From an uncultured Clostridia bacterium (GTDB lineage: Bacteria > Bacillota > Clostridia > Lachnospirales > CAG-274): a DNA stretch of 64,000 bases. The stretch spans positions 1 through 64,000 of the forward strand of contig CANQXR010000002.1 of assembly GCA_947627855.1 (NCBI GenBank). The letters are read 5' to 3'. Positions 44,169 through 53,063 of this stretch are shown here, piece by piece. Position 1 is the first letter of the stretch. Each line of letters starts with the position of its first letter. The notes under the pieces are model-generated. The model worked only from the letters and a program-made list of their open reading frames with translations, was not told the DNA's origin and did not search any database. The position numbers were made by a program, and so were the translations under genes.

Positions 44169-45014
44169 ATGAAAAAATTTATGCTTGCCGCAGCTATTGC
44201 GGCGATAACCTTAAGCGGCTGCGGTAAAACGGCGGAAAACGGAGCCGCCACAACCGAGGCTTCAAAGAGCAGCCAGGTCACAGACAAAAACAATGTCGCC
44301 GAAATCAGCTCAGACAACGGCTTTGAGTATTTTTTCAGCGCATACAGCAAAAGTGAGCTTGCCGACAGCGCATCAAAGGAGCTTGATGTTGAACTCGACC
44401 TTTCCGGCGACAATATAGAGCCTTACAAAATCTCCACAAGCAGCAGGACGGAAAGGGAAAAGAAAAACGACAGCTATATGGCGCACTTTACAATTTCCGA
44501 TGTTGTGGACGGCGAAAAAATAAACGATGAAAGCTATTATGACGGCAAATACGCATATTTCAGCAACTATAAACAGCTTATAAGCTGGGACGATGCAAGA
44601 AACGCCATAGAGGGCTTCCCTCTTCATCTTATCGACTACACAGTAAGCAATGTTATCGTTTCGGAAAATGATGACGGCGGAACCCATGTTGCCTTTGAAT
44701 TCGATCTGGCAAAGCTGATAGAAGCCCCCGATGAGGAAATATTCAATCTTTTGCAGATAGGAAAGGTAAGCTACAAACAGCTCAGATTCAATGATGCATC
44801 ATTCGAGGGCGATGTTTCTCCTGACGGCTATGTGACGGACTACGTTATATATTACAACGGCTATGTCATCACTGCAAATGGCAACATCAATTTCGACTAC
44901 ACCACAACCGCCCACTACACCGATATAAACAAAACCTCAGTAAAGCTCCCCGATGACCTTGACTCCTATGAGGAAATCCCCGCTCCTGAGGGCAGCAACA
45001 ATATGATTGAATAA
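44169..45014 (+). CDS. Lipoprotein of unknown function
   Basis: A 281-residue lipoprotein: short signal peptide with lipobox TLSGC (Cys at about residue 18), a Thr/Ser/Ala linker, then a beta-rich domain (KELDVELDLSGDNIEPYKIS, the YMAHFTISDVVDGEKINDESYYDGKYAYFS region in parts, and FDYTTTAHYTDINKTSVKLPDD near the end). The alternating strands and late DINKT-VKLP pattern resemble LppX/LolA-like or DUF6612-type lipid-binding lipoproteins; I cannot assign a family. It starts 10 nt after recN and ends the cluster at a strong terminator. Confidence 0.75.
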   Translation: MKKFMLAAAIAAITLSGCGKTAENGAATTEASKSSQVTDKNNVAEISSDNGFEYFFSAYSKSELADSASKELDVELDLSGDNIEPYKISTSSRTEREKKNDSYMAHFTISDVVDGEKINDESYYDGKYAYFSNYKQLISWDDARNAIEGFPLHLIDYTVSNVIVSENDDGGTHVAFEFDLAKLIEAPDEEIFNLLQIGKVSYKQLRFNDASFEGDVSPDGYVTDYVIYYNGYVITANGNINFDYTTTAHYTDINKTSVKLPDDLDSYEEIPAPEGSNNMIE

Positions 45015-45021
45015 GCATATC

Positions 45022-45074
45022 AAAAAAAGGACTGCCGCAAACAGTAAATTATGCTGTCTGCGGCAGTCCTTTAT
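45022..45074. terminator. Bidirectional terminator between recN-lipoprotein and pnp
   Basis: GGACTGCCGCA (45029-45039) pairs perfectly with TGCGGCAGTCC (45059-45069); A7 on the left and T-rich sequence on the right make it work for both the plus lipoprotein gene and the minus pnp gene. Confidence 0.88.
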
Positions 45075-45075
45075 T

Positions 45076-47265
45076 TTAGTCGTCGTTTCTTCTTTGCGGT
45101 CTGCGGCGTGAGTTGAAATTCTTTTCTCTTGGGGGACGTTCCTTATATCCTTCAGGCTTTGGCAGACAAGCCTTTCTTGAAAGGTTTATCCTGCCCTGAT
45201 CGTCTATTTCAACGACCATTACATTCACAATGTCGCCCTCTTTTATAACGTCCTCGGCTTTCTCGACATATTTATAGTCAAGATCCTTCATTCTGATAAG
45301 ACCCTCCTTATCGGGAGCGATCTCCACAAATACGCCGAAGCTCATTATTTTTGTTACTTTACCTTCAAATACAACACCCGGCTCAGGATCGGTCACTATT
45401 GCGAGAATCATACTTATCGCCTTGCCGATAGCTTCGGAGCTTTTTGCGGAAACAAATATTCTTCCGTCGTCCTCAGTATCTATCTTGTCTACTCCTGACT
45501 CCTCTATGATGCGGTTGATCGTCTTGCCCTTGGAGCCAACAACCTCCCCTATTCTCGAAGGATCTATACGGATATAGTCTATCTTGGGCGCATATTCCGA
45601 AAGCTCTGCTCTTACTTCGGGTATTGCCTTAAGCATTACCTCATCGAGAATATAGACTCTTGCTTCGTGACATCTTTTAAGAGCGCCTTTTATAATTTCG
45701 GGAGTAAGTCCATGAATCTTTATATCCATCTGTATAGCCGTAATTCCCTCATGTGTTCCCGCAACCTTGAAGTCCATATCGCCGAAAAAGTCCTCAAGAC
45801 CCTGTATATCCGTAAGAAGAACAAAGTCATCGTCTGTTTCTCCCGTTACAAGACCGCAGGATATACCGGCAACAGGAGCCTTTATGGGCACGCCTGCCGC
45901 CATAAGTGAAAGTGTGGAGCCGCACACAGAGCCTTGGGAGGTAGAGCCGTTGGAGCTTAAAACCTCTGAAACAAGTCTGATGGCATAGGGGAAATCCTCT
46001 TCACCGGGTATAACGGGAAGAAGCGCTCTCTCGGCAAGTGCGCCGTGACCTATTTCACGTCTGCCGGGGCTTCTTGACGGGCGTGCTTCACCTACGGAGT
46101 ATGACGGGAAGTTATAGTGATGCATATATCTCTTTGAAATCTCGTTTTCGTCAAGTCCGTCTATTTTCTGAGCCTCTCCCACAGTGCCAAGAGTGGTTAT
46201 TGTAAGAACCTGTGTCTGTCCTCTCTTGAAAAGTCCCGAACCGTGAACCCTCGGCACAACATCAACCTCTGCGGAAAGAGGACGTATTTCATCAAGCCTT
46301 CTGCCGTCAGGACGCTTATGGTCTTTGAGGATCATTCTTCTGACTGTTTCCTTTTCATATTTGTAGATAGCCTCGTCTACATCGGCGGCAAACTTGCTTT
46401 CATCATCGCCGCAGAAGCTTTCACTCAGCGCTTCTATGGTTTCGGCGGTAATTATGGATATCTGTTCATCTCTGTCCTGCTTAAGCTCAGCAAAAACAGC
46501 CTTTTCCATACGCTCGTCGGTTATAAATGCCTTTATGGCAGCATAAAGGGCGGGGTCAACTATATGCTCCTCATAGGAGTGCTTGGGTCTGCCTATTTCA
46601 GCCTGAACGGACTTTATGAATTCGGCAATCTTTACATTCTCCTTATGTCCGAACATAATTGCCTCATACATTTCATCGTCAGATATTTCGTTTGCGCCTG
46701 CCTCTATCATCATTACCCTGTCGGTGGTTGATGCAACAGTGAGATTAAGGCTTGAATTTTCTCTCTGCTCCCTGTTGGGATTTATTACATATTTTCCGTC
46801 AACATAACCAACGCTGACTGCTCCCGTAGGTCCCTGAAAAGGTATATCGGAAATTGAAAGAGCAAAGGACGCCCCTATCATAGCACATATTTCGGGACTG
46901 TTGTCCTGATCAACGGACATAACCGTTGCGTTTATACATACATCGTTTCTGTAATCCTTGGGGAAAAGTGGTCTTATGGGTCTGTCAATTACTCTCGATG
47001 TGAGAATGGCGTGCTCGCCGGGTCTGCCCTCACGTCTTGTGAAGCCGCCGGGTATCTTGCCGGCTGCATAAAGCTTTTCCTCATAGTCAATGCTTAAGGG
47101 GAAGAAGTCGATGCCCTCTCTCGGTTTTTCTGAGGCTGTTGCGCTTACAAGAACCGTAGTATCTCCATATCTTACCCATACGGCGCCGTTTGCAAGCTCA
47201 GCTACCCTGCCGACTTCAAATATCATTTCTCTTCCGCCTATTTCAAGCTTATAGGTTTTGTACAT
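45076..47265 (-). CDS. pnp: Polyribonucleotide nucleotidyltransferase (PNPase)
   Basis: A 729-residue phosphorolytic 3'-5' exoribonuclease. Two RNase PH domains (about 10-215 and 320-540; GRPGEHAILTSRVIDRPIRPLFP, GLFKRGQTQVLTITTLG, catalytic-region FGDMDFKVAGTHEGITAIQMD), then KH (about 553-612, IRIDPSRIGEVVGSKGKTIN) and S1 (about 620-690, FEGKVTKIMSFGVFVEI). Basic Arg-rich C-terminal tail. Start ATG 47265 after AAAGGAGA; upstream in-frame codons pass through the leader hairpin and are not coding. Lies downstream of rpsO as in most bacteria. Confidence 0.97.
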   Translation of the reverse strand: MYKTYKLEIGGREMIFEVGRVAELANGAVWVRYGDTTVLVSATASEKPREGIDFFPLSIDYEEKLYAAGKIPGGFTRREGRPGEHAILTSRVIDRPIRPLFPKDYRNDVCINATVMSVDQDNSPEICAMIGASFALSISDIPFQGPTGAVSVGYVDGKYVINPNREQRENSSLNLTVASTTDRVMMIEAGANEISDDEMYEAIMFGHKENVKIAEFIKSVQAEIGRPKHSYEEHIVDPALYAAIKAFITDERMEKAVFAELKQDRDEQISIITAETIEALSESFCGDDESKFAADVDEAIYKYEKETVRRMILKDHKRPDGRRLDEIRPLSAEVDVVPRVHGSGLFKRGQTQVLTITTLGTVGEAQKIDGLDENEISKRYMHHYNFPSYSVGEARPSRSPGRREIGHGALAERALLPVIPGEEDFPYAIRLVSEVLSSNGSTSQGSVCGSTLSLMAAGVPIKAPVAGISCGLVTGETDDDFVLLTDIQGLEDFFGDMDFKVAGTHEGITAIQMDIKIHGLTPEIIKGALKRCHEARVYILDEVMLKAIPEVRAELSEYAPKIDYIRIDPSRIGEVVGSKGKTINRIIEESGVDKIDTEDDGRIFVSAKSSEAIGKAISMILAIVTDPEPGVVFEGKVTKIMSFGVFVEIAPDKEGLIRMKDLDYKYVEKAEDVIKEGDIVNVMVVEIDDQGRINLSRKACLPKPEGYKERPPREKNFNSRRRPQRRNDD

Positions 47266-47323
47266 TTTGTTTCTCCTTTCATAAGTATTACTCAGAAAGG
47301 TTCTTCCGCTCTTTTTATTTACT

Positions 47324-47360
47324 CGTCCGAAAATGCAAAATGTCTTTGCGTCCTCGGACG
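47324..47360 (-). promoter_or_regulatory. Hairpin in the pnp leader
   Basis: CGTCCGA (47324-47330) and TCGGACG (47354-47360) pair perfectly, with an inner GCAAA/TTTGC helix (47335-47339 with 47345-47349). It lies about 60 nt upstream of the pnp start and has no U-run. In E. coli a long leader hairpin cut by RNase III lets PNPase control its own mRNA; the same role here is only a suggestion. Confidence 0.5.
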
Positions 47361-47408
47361 AATAAATATAAAACATCAGAACCCTTCCCAATAACAGATT
47401 AAAATTCA

Positions 47409-47432
47409 GGCGAAGCCGGAAACGGCTCCGCC
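47409..47432 (-). terminator. Hairpin after rpsO
   Basis: Minus-strand GGCGGAGCCG/CGGCTTCGCC (47432-47423 with 47418-47409, tetraloop, one G-U pair) begins 8 nt after the rpsO stop and is followed by UGAAUUUU. A partial terminator or processing site between rpsO and pnp. Confidence 0.6.
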
Positions 47433-47440
47433 CATGGTGT

Positions 47441-47698
47441 TTACTTTCTCAGACCAAGCTCGGCAATGAGATTACGATATTTCATAATATCCTTTCTCTT
47501 GATGTAGTTCAGAAGACCCTTTCTCTGACCTACCATTTTAAGCAGACCTCTTCTTGAATGATGGTCTTTCTTATGCACCTTGAGATGCTCTGTGAGGTGG
47601 TTGATTCTTGCTGTAAGAAGTGCAACCTGAACCTCCGGCGAACCTGTGTCAGCTTCATTTCTGCCGAACTTAGCGGCAATTGCTTTTTTGTCGATCAT
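47441..47698 (-). CDS. rpsO: 30S ribosomal protein S15
   Basis: An 85-residue S15: [39 protein letters not shown] (cited by its parts DTGSPEVQ and [12 protein letters not shown]) and the C-terminal [18 protein letters not shown]. It binds the 16S central domain. Start ATG 47698 follows AAGGAGG. In-frame codons upstream of it run through the leader pseudoknot and are untranslated. Confidence 0.97.
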   Translation of the reverse strand: MIDKKAIAAKFGRNEADTGSPEVQVALLTARINHLTEHLKVHKKDHHSRRGLLKMVGQRKGLLNYIKRKDIMKYRNLIAELGLRK

Positions 47699-47725
47699 TT
47701 TTGTTTCCTCCTTGAAATTAATTAA

Positions 47726-47766
47726 CTCCCGAAACAATGAAAGGGTCGGAGATTCCAATTTCATTG
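47726..47766 (-). promoter_or_regulatory. Predicted H-type pseudoknot in the rpsO leader
   Basis: Minus-strand stem 1: CAATGAAA (47766-47759) with TTTCATTG (47742-47735), perfect 8 bp. Its loop contains CTCCGA (47751-47746), which pairs with TCGGGAG (47732-47726; one bulge) just 3' of stem 1. The structure ends about 12 nt upstream of the AAGGAGG ribosome site. S15 is known to repress its own mRNA through leader RNA structures, of different shapes in different bacteria; a pseudoknot is used in E. coli. Confidence 0.6.
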
Positions 47767-47790
47767 TAAGGGATAACACTTAACCAATCC

Positions 47791-47819
47791 ATTATATCAT
47801 ATCATAAAGTGAATTACAA
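47791..47819 (-). promoter_or_regulatory. Promoter for rpsO-pnp
   Basis: Minus strand TTGTAA (47819-47814), 17 nt, TATAAT (47796-47791), giving a leader of about 85 nt that contains the pseudoknot. Confidence 0.65.
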
Positions 47820-47852
47820 GTGTTTTTTTCGGTATTTCCCAAATTTTATGTA

Positions 47853-48809
47853 TTAATCATAAAGCCTTGAAATAGGCAGTCCCTCGTGGATCCTGTAAAT
47901 AGCGTCTGCAAATATCTTTGCCGTGGAAAGAACCTTTATTTTGGGGCTGAGCTTTTCGGGGGGAAGCTGAATGGTGTCAAGAAGAACAAGTTGTTCGATT
48001 GCGCTTGACTCTATTCTTTCGATAGCCTTGCCCGAAAGCACGCCGTGGGTAGCACAGGCATAAACCGATTTTGCTCCCCTTTCCTTGATGGCATTTGCGC
48101 CGTTGCAGATCGTCCCCGCTGTGTCTATCATATCGTCCACAAGAATGACCTTCTTGCCCTTTATATCGCCTATGATATTCATTATTTCAGAAACATTCGG
48201 TCTGGGACGTCTTTTATCTATAATTGCAAGAGGTATATTAAGCTTTTCGGCAAAAGCACGCACTCTTGCAACAGAGCCAAGGTCGGGAGATACGGCGACC
48301 ATATCCTCCATATCGTCCTCAAACTTCATTTCATAATAATCTGTGAGAAGAGAGTTGCCCTTCAGGTGATCCACAGGGATATTGAAAAAGCCTTGTATCT
48401 GTGAGCAGTGAAGATCCATAGTAAGAACTCTGTCAGCTCCTGCCGTTGTTATCATATCCGCAACAAGCTTTGCTGAAATGGGATCTCTCGGACGAGCCTT
48501 CCTGTCCTGTCTTGCATAGCCGTAATAGGGAATTACGGCGTTTATCCTGCCCGCTGACGATCTTTTGCAGGCGTCTATCATTATAAGAACCTCCATAAGA
48601 TGGTCGTTTACGGGGGCAGATGTTGAATTTATAATATATACGTCTGCGCCTCTTACTGTTTCCGAAAGGTTTACGCTTATTTCGCCGTCAGAAAACTGAC
48701 CTACCGTTGCTTTGCTTACGCTCAGACCTATTTCCTTTGCTATGCTGTCAGCCAATTCCTTATTAGAGCTTCCGCTGAAGATTTTGATGTTTCCTCCGCT
48801 TGTATTCAT
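47853..48809 (-). CDS. prs: Ribose-phosphate pyrophosphokinase
   Basis: A 318-residue class I PRPP synthase. Flexible loop and substrate sites: [57 protein letters not shown], the catalytic [12 protein letters not shown], and the PRPP-binding [14 protein letters not shown]. Supplies PRPP for nucleotides (including the pyr pathway in this window), His and Trp. Follows glmU after 27 nt, the conserved Firmicutes order. AGGAGG precedes ATG. Confidence 0.97.
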   Translation of the reverse strand: MNTSGGNIKIFSGSSNKELADSIAKEIGLSVSKATVGQFSDGEISVNLSETVRGADVYIINSTSAPVNDHLMEVLIMIDACKRSSAGRINAVIPYYGYARQDRKARPRDPISAKLVADMITTAGADRVLTMDLHCSQIQGFFNIPVDHLKGNSLLTDYYEMKFEDDMEDMVAVSPDLGSVARVRAFAEKLNIPLAIIDKRRPRPNVSEIMNIIGDIKGKKVILVDDMIDTAGTICNGANAIKERGAKSVYACATHGVLSGKAIERIESSAIEQLVLLDTIQLPPEKLSPKIKVLSTAKIFADAIYRIHEGLPISRLYD

Positions 48810-48836
48810 GGGATTATCCTCCTGTTTAAAAATACA

Positions 48837-50198
48837 TCATTTCTTTCTTGCCCATTCGTCAATGTTGACCTGCCTTTTCCTTGCTATTGAAAGAGCGTGG
48901 TCGGGTACGTCCTTGTTAATTGTAGAGCCTGCTGCGGTTACAGCATACTCGCCGACAGTTACCGGTGCTATAAGGTTTGTGTTGCAGCCTATAAAGGCGT
49001 TGTCCTTAATGGTGGTGCGGTATTTGGAAACACCGTCATAATTTGCTGTCACCGTACCGCAGCCGAAATTAACCTGCTTGCCTACATCTGAGTCACCTAC
49101 ATATGTAAGATGAGAAACCTTGCTTCCGTCGTCGATATTTGAATTCTTGATTTCCACAAAGTCGCCTATTCTTACGTGCTCGCCAATGTTTGCTCCGGGA
49201 CGGAGATAAGCGAAGGGTCCTACCGTGGTAAAGTTGTCTACATAGGCATTATCAAGAACCGACATTCTGACAGTTACGCCGTCTTTGATTTCAGAGCTTA
49301 TGATCTCAGTGTTCGGCCCGATTATACAGTCGGTGCCTATTCTGGTTCTGCCCTTGAGAGAAGTGCCGGGAAGTATTATAGTGTCAGCCTCTATAACAAC
49401 GTCCTGCCCTATATAGGTGTTTTCGGGATTTATTATGGTAACTCCCTCAAGCATATGCCTTTCGTTTATTCTCTTCATAAGAATTCTTGTGGCTGCGCAG
49501 AGATCGAGCTTGGAGTTTACGCCGAGAAATTCGTTGGGATCCGAAGCCTTCATTACCTCTGTTTTGCCGCCTGCCGCCATAATAGCCTCAAGGGTGTCGG
49601 TGAGATAATATTCTCCCGATGCATTGTTGTTTTTAAGCCCCTCAAGAGCCTTTCTGAGAGAATCCGCCTTAAAGATGTAGACTCCCGAATTGACCTCGCT
49701 TACCGAAAGCTCATCAGGAGAAGCATCCTTCTGTTCCACAATTTTTACAAAAGCGCCGTTTTCATCTCTTATAATTCTGCCATAGCCGACAGGATCTTCT
49801 GCGATGAAGCTTACTCCCGTAGCGCTGTTTTTGTTTTTAATGTGAAAATCTCTGATTTCCTTTATTGTTTCCGATGTTATAAGGGGAGTGTCGCCGCAGA
49901 GAATAAGGACATCACCCTCATCTCCTATAAAGTCCCCCGCCTGCATTACTGCGTGTCCTGTGCCGAGCTGTTCCTTCTGGAAAGCATACTTTACTCTGTC
50001 GCCAATCATTTTTCTGACCATCATGCTCTGATGACCCACCACAACGCAGATATCGTCTGCGCCTGCCTCAAGGCATGAGTCGATCACGCAGTCAGCCATT
50101 GTTTTGTCGAGAACCTTATGAAGAACCTTGGGAACCTTGGACTTCATTCTTGTTCCCTGACCGGCTGCCAGAATAATAACCTTTAAATCTGTACTCAT
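48837..50198 (-). CDS. glmU: Bifunctional UDP-GlcNAc pyrophosphorylase / glucosamine-1-P acetyltransferase
   Basis: A 453-residue GlmU. N-terminal uridyltransferase (about 1-228) with ILAAGQGTRMKSKVPKVLHKV, EQLGTGHAVMQA and LCGDTPLI; C-terminal left-handed beta-helix acetyltransferase (about 250-450) with GVTIINPENTYIG repeats, PFAYLRPGANIGEHVRIGDFVEIKNS and FGCGTVTANYDG. Makes UDP-GlcNAc for peptidoglycan. Start ATG follows AGAGGTG. Confidence 0.97.
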   Translation of the reverse strand: MSTDLKVIILAAGQGTRMKSKVPKVLHKVLDKTMADCVIDSCLEAGADDICVVVGHQSMMVRKMIGDRVKYAFQKEQLGTGHAVMQAGDFIGDEGDVLILCGDTPLITSETIKEIRDFHIKNKNSATGVSFIAEDPVGYGRIIRDENGAFVKIVEQKDASPDELSVSEVNSGVYIFKADSLRKALEGLKNNNASGEYYLTDTLEAIMAAGGKTEVMKASDPNEFLGVNSKLDLCAATRILMKRINERHMLEGVTIINPENTYIGQDVVIEADTIILPGTSLKGRTRIGTDCIIGPNTEIISSEIKDGVTVRMSVLDNAYVDNFTTVGPFAYLRPGANIGEHVRIGDFVEIKNSNIDDGSKVSHLTYVGDSDVGKQVNFGCGTVTANYDGVSKYRTTIKDNAFIGCNTNLIAPVTVGEYAVTAAGSTINKDVPDHALSIARKRQVNIDEWARKK

Positions 50199-50391
50199 AA
50201 TTCACCTCTTAGATAGATAAACATAGTCCTGTTTCTATTCTCTCACTTTTAAAGGACTTTTTCAACAATATTTTCGTTTTTTCTTATTTTTGTAAAATTT
50301 ATATTAAATTAACTATAAATTTTTCAGATTATTGTATAATTTTTCGATATAGTTTTTAAAATGTCATATTCCCCCAAAGCGTTTAACGGCG

Positions 50392-50423
50392 AGGGGCAGT
50401 CAGATATTGCTCCGACTGCCCCT
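50392..50423. other. Perfect hairpin 3' of the beta-propeller-like gene
   Basis: AGGGGCAGTC (50392-50401) and GACTGCCCCT (50414-50423), 10 bp, 12-nt loop, 5 nt after the stop of the minus-strand gene at 50429. No U-run follows on the minus strand, so it is a weak terminator or an mRNA 3'-end structure. The remainder of 50199-50428 shows only AT-rich sequence that probably holds the glmU promoter. Confidence 0.5.
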
Positions 50424-50428
50424 GTTGT

Positions 50429-51367
50429 CTAAAATTCTTCCGTATTTATAACGGGATTTACATGGGAAACAAGAGATGATGTGTCAAAATTCTCATCATT
50501 TTCCATATAAAGCTCCCCTGCTGATCCCTTTCTTGTGATATAAAGTGCGGGATCGTCCTTTCCCTTATAGAAAACGCACTCCGAATAATCCAGATTCAGA
50601 TAAAAACGGTTATACGATTCCTCGTCAAGTATTACCTCGCCGCCCTTCTTTGAATATACGGCTAATATGCTTGAATACTTTTCGGGATCCTCTATTGTAT
50701 AGTAGATATACTTCGCCTTATCGGAAATTGCCTGTATATCCCTGTTTTGTCCGAATACGGTTTCCTTGCCGTTTATGCTGTAACAGCAGTCATATGTCAT
50801 ACTTTCCTCGTCATAGTCCTTTGCATAGGCTATAACATCGCCGCTGGGCGAAAGCTGTATTCTGTTTGATGTACTCACAAAAGCCGTTTCGCAGACTACT
50901 TCAGTTTCTCCCGTAACAGTATTGTAGGCGTAAAGAGTGCCCTCGTATTTTTTCTCGTCCGTATTTGGCACAATATAGCCCACAACGGAGCCGTCATTTG
51001 AGATAGTGCATGAAATAACATTCTTTGCTATGGGCGCAATTTTGCCGTCGGCAAAGAAGGCAAGCTCCATATTCTTTACAATTATGAATCTGTCCTGAGC
51101 GAGGTCTGTCATATAATCGCTGCCGTCAATAACGGCTGCCTGACCTGCCTCGTCTGTAAAAACAAGTGCGCTGTTATCCTCTTCGCCCTCCTTGCTTTCA
51201 TCGCTGTCAGCCGTCTTTTTTGTAACCGTATATTTTGTAAGCGGCACAACATTGTGGGAGTTGTAGCCCTTCTTTGCCAGAACAGCAAATAAAAAGACTG
51301 CAACAACGATCACTGCGGCAATAATGCATATGACAGCCGTCTTGGCAAGGGATTTGTCATTTTTCAT
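50429..51367 (-). CDS. Membrane-anchored protein of unknown function, possibly beta-propeller
   Basis: A 312-residue protein: short N-terminus, one membrane helix (about 11-34), acidic Ser/Glu-rich linker (about 45-65), then repeated beta-strand segments of about 45 residues, e.g. ISCTISNDGSVVGYIVPN, NRIQLSPSGDVIAYAKDYD and DIQAISDKAKYIYYTIED. The recurring SxDGxxVxY pattern resembles TolB/WD40-like propeller blades outside the cell. Start ATG 51367 lies 8 nt after GGAGG; upstream in-frame codons overlap that site. No named family recognised. Confidence 0.65.
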   Translation of the reverse strand: MKNDKSLAKTAVICIIAAVIVVAVFLFAVLAKKGYNSHNVVPLTKYTVTKKTADSDESKEGEEDNSALVFTDEAGQAAVIDGSDYMTDLAQDRFIIVKNMELAFFADGKIAPIAKNVISCTISNDGSVVGYIVPNTDEKKYEGTLYAYNTVTGETEVVCETAFVSTSNRIQLSPSGDVIAYAKDYDEESMTYDCCYSINGKETVFGQNRDIQAISDKAKYIYYTIEDPEKYSSILAVYSKKGGEVILDEESYNRFYLNLDYSECVFYKGKDDPALYITRKGSAGELYMENDENFDTSSLVSHVNPVINTEEF

Positions 51368-51438
51368 ATCGTATTCCTCCATACATATGTACATTATATA
51401 TTTAATTTATCAGAAAACAAGCAGAATGTCAATGCCAT

Positions 51439-51780
51439 TTAAAGTCCCAGACTTATGAGAAGCGCCTTGTCAACCTTTTCCATTATAGATCTGTCAAAAT
51501 GACCTATTTTTTCCTTAAGGCGTTTTTTGTCAATTGTCCTTATCTGTTCGAGAAGAATAACCGAATCCTTGACAAGCAGATAGCGTTTGGAGTCGGCTTC
51601 GATGTGAGTCGGCAGCTTTGCCTTGTTTATCTGTGAGGTTATGGCGGCAATAATGACCGTAGGGGAATATCTGTTTCCTATATCATTCTGTATAATCAAC
51701 ACAGGTCTTATTCCACCCTGCTCCGAACCGACAACGGGACTTAAATCCGCATAGAATATATCTCCTCGTTTAACTATCAA
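51439..51780 (-). CDS. ndoA: MazF/EndoA (PemK) family mRNA endoribonuclease toxin
   Basis: A 113-residue protein very close to the Bacillus EndoA pattern: [56 protein letters not shown] and [17 protein letters not shown] (each cited in part). The family cuts mRNA at specific sites. The TTG at 51780 is the likely start (GGGGTGAT just upstream; product begins MIVKRGD, as in homologues); the GTG three codons earlier overlaps that site. It follows alr as in B. subtilis, but the antitoxin gene that normally lies between is missing: only 103 nt separate the genes. Confidence 0.9.
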   Translation of the reverse strand: MIVKRGDIFYADLSPVVGSEQGGIRPVLIIQNDIGNRYSPTVIIAAITSQINKAKLPTHIEADSKRYLLVKDSVILLEQIRTIDKKRLKEKIGHFDRSIMEKVDKALLISLGL

Positions 51781-51883
51781 AAAAATCACCCCAATGAGTC
51801 ATTGTAATAATTCATATATATAATATTGACTGCGGGTGTATTTTTTATACTTAAGGAAATACCGATTTTCAGTATTTGCTTAA

Positions 51884-53050
51884 TTATATCCTTTCAATAT
51901 AATTTATGATTTTTTTCCTGCTGCCGCCCTCCGTATATACTCTCGGCACTCTCCTGCTTATGGAGCAGAGCAGCTCATAGCTTATGGTGTTTCCCAATAA
52001 GGCAAGCTCATCTGCGCTTACTTCAAGCCCTCTCTGCTCTCCCATAAGTATTGCCTCATCTCCCGGTCTGACGTCCGGCACACCGCTTGCGTCAGCCATA
52101 AACTGATCCATACATACTCTTCCCACAACGGGACAGTAGCTGTCTTTTATAATTATTCTTGCACTGTTTCCGAAGCATCTGAAATATCCGTCAGCATATC
52201 CCACAGGCAGGGTAACAAGTGTAATATCCTTCTTTGCCCGGTATGTCCTTCCATAGCTTACATAAGAGCCTGCCCTGAGAAGCTTTACATGGGCTATGTG
52301 ACTTTTCAGACTCATTACGGGGCGTATGTCAACGGAGCGCTTTACCTCCTCCGAGGGATAACAGCCGTACAGAATTATGCCTGCCCTTACCATATCAAAG
52401 CCAAGCTCCTCCGGCATATCGAGGATTGCCGCCGAGTTTGCGCAGTGCTTTATAAGCTTCAGCCCCTTTTCTTCAAGACTGTCCGTGACATATCTGAACC
52501 GCTTCGCCTGATAAACGGTATATTCCTTGTCCCGTGAGTCCGCATCGGCAAAATGGGTAAATATCCCCTCACAGCTTATGCCGGGCATACGGCTTATCTC
52601 CAGTATATCGCCTATGCTTTTTTCATCGCTCGGAAAGCCTATGCGCCCCATTCCCGTATCAAGCTTTATATGTACGCCGCACCTCCTGCCTGCCCTGAGA
52701 GCCGCCTCTGACAGCTCCTCGGCAGCCTTGCGGCTGTAAACCGTCTGGGTTATGTTGTTTTCAATAACATCGCCGAAGCGTTCCGGCGGGGTATAGCCCA
52801 AAATAAGTACAGGCGAATTTATGCCCTTTCTCCTCAGACTTTCCGCCTCGTCTATGTTTGCAACGGCAAGACAGTCAGCACCGGAATTCAGGCAGACTTC
52901 GGCTGTTTCGGCGGCGCCGTGTCCGTATGCGTCAGCCTTTACCACCGCCATAAGCCTTCCCGGCACGGCGGCTTTTATGTTTTTCACGTTTTGGGCGAGC
53001 CTGTCAAGGTCTATTTCCGCCCATACTCTTTCTCTTTTGCAGTCAACCAT
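51884..53050 (-). CDS. alr: Alanine racemase
   Basis: A 388-residue PLP enzyme making D-Ala for peptidoglycan. N-terminal barrel with the cofactor lysine in LMAVVKADAYGHGA (about residue 37) and HIKLDTGMGRIGF (about residue 135); C-terminal domain with SYGRTYRAKKD (catalytic Tyr, about 267) and VGRVCMDQFMADASG (about 312). GAGGTG precedes ATG. Lies 13 nt after the ydcC-like lipoprotein gene; conserved ydcC-alr-ndoA order. Confidence 0.96.
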   Translation of the reverse strand: MVDCKRERVWAEIDLDRLAQNVKNIKAAVPGRLMAVVKADAYGHGAAETAEVCLNSGADCLAVANIDEAESLRRKGINSPVLILGYTPPERFGDVIENNITQTVYSRKAAEELSEAALRAGRRCGVHIKLDTGMGRIGFPSDEKSIGDILEISRMPGISCEGIFTHFADADSRDKEYTVYQAKRFRYVTDSLEEKGLKLIKHCANSAAILDMPEELGFDMVRAGIILYGCYPSEEVKRSVDIRPVMSLKSHIAHVKLLRAGSYVSYGRTYRAKKDITLVTLPVGYADGYFRCFGNSARIIIKDSYCPVVGRVCMDQFMADASGVPDVRPGDEAILMGEQRGLEVSADELALLGNTISYELLCSISRRVPRVYTEGGSRKKIINYIERI

Positions 53051-53063
53051 TTTTTACACCTCT

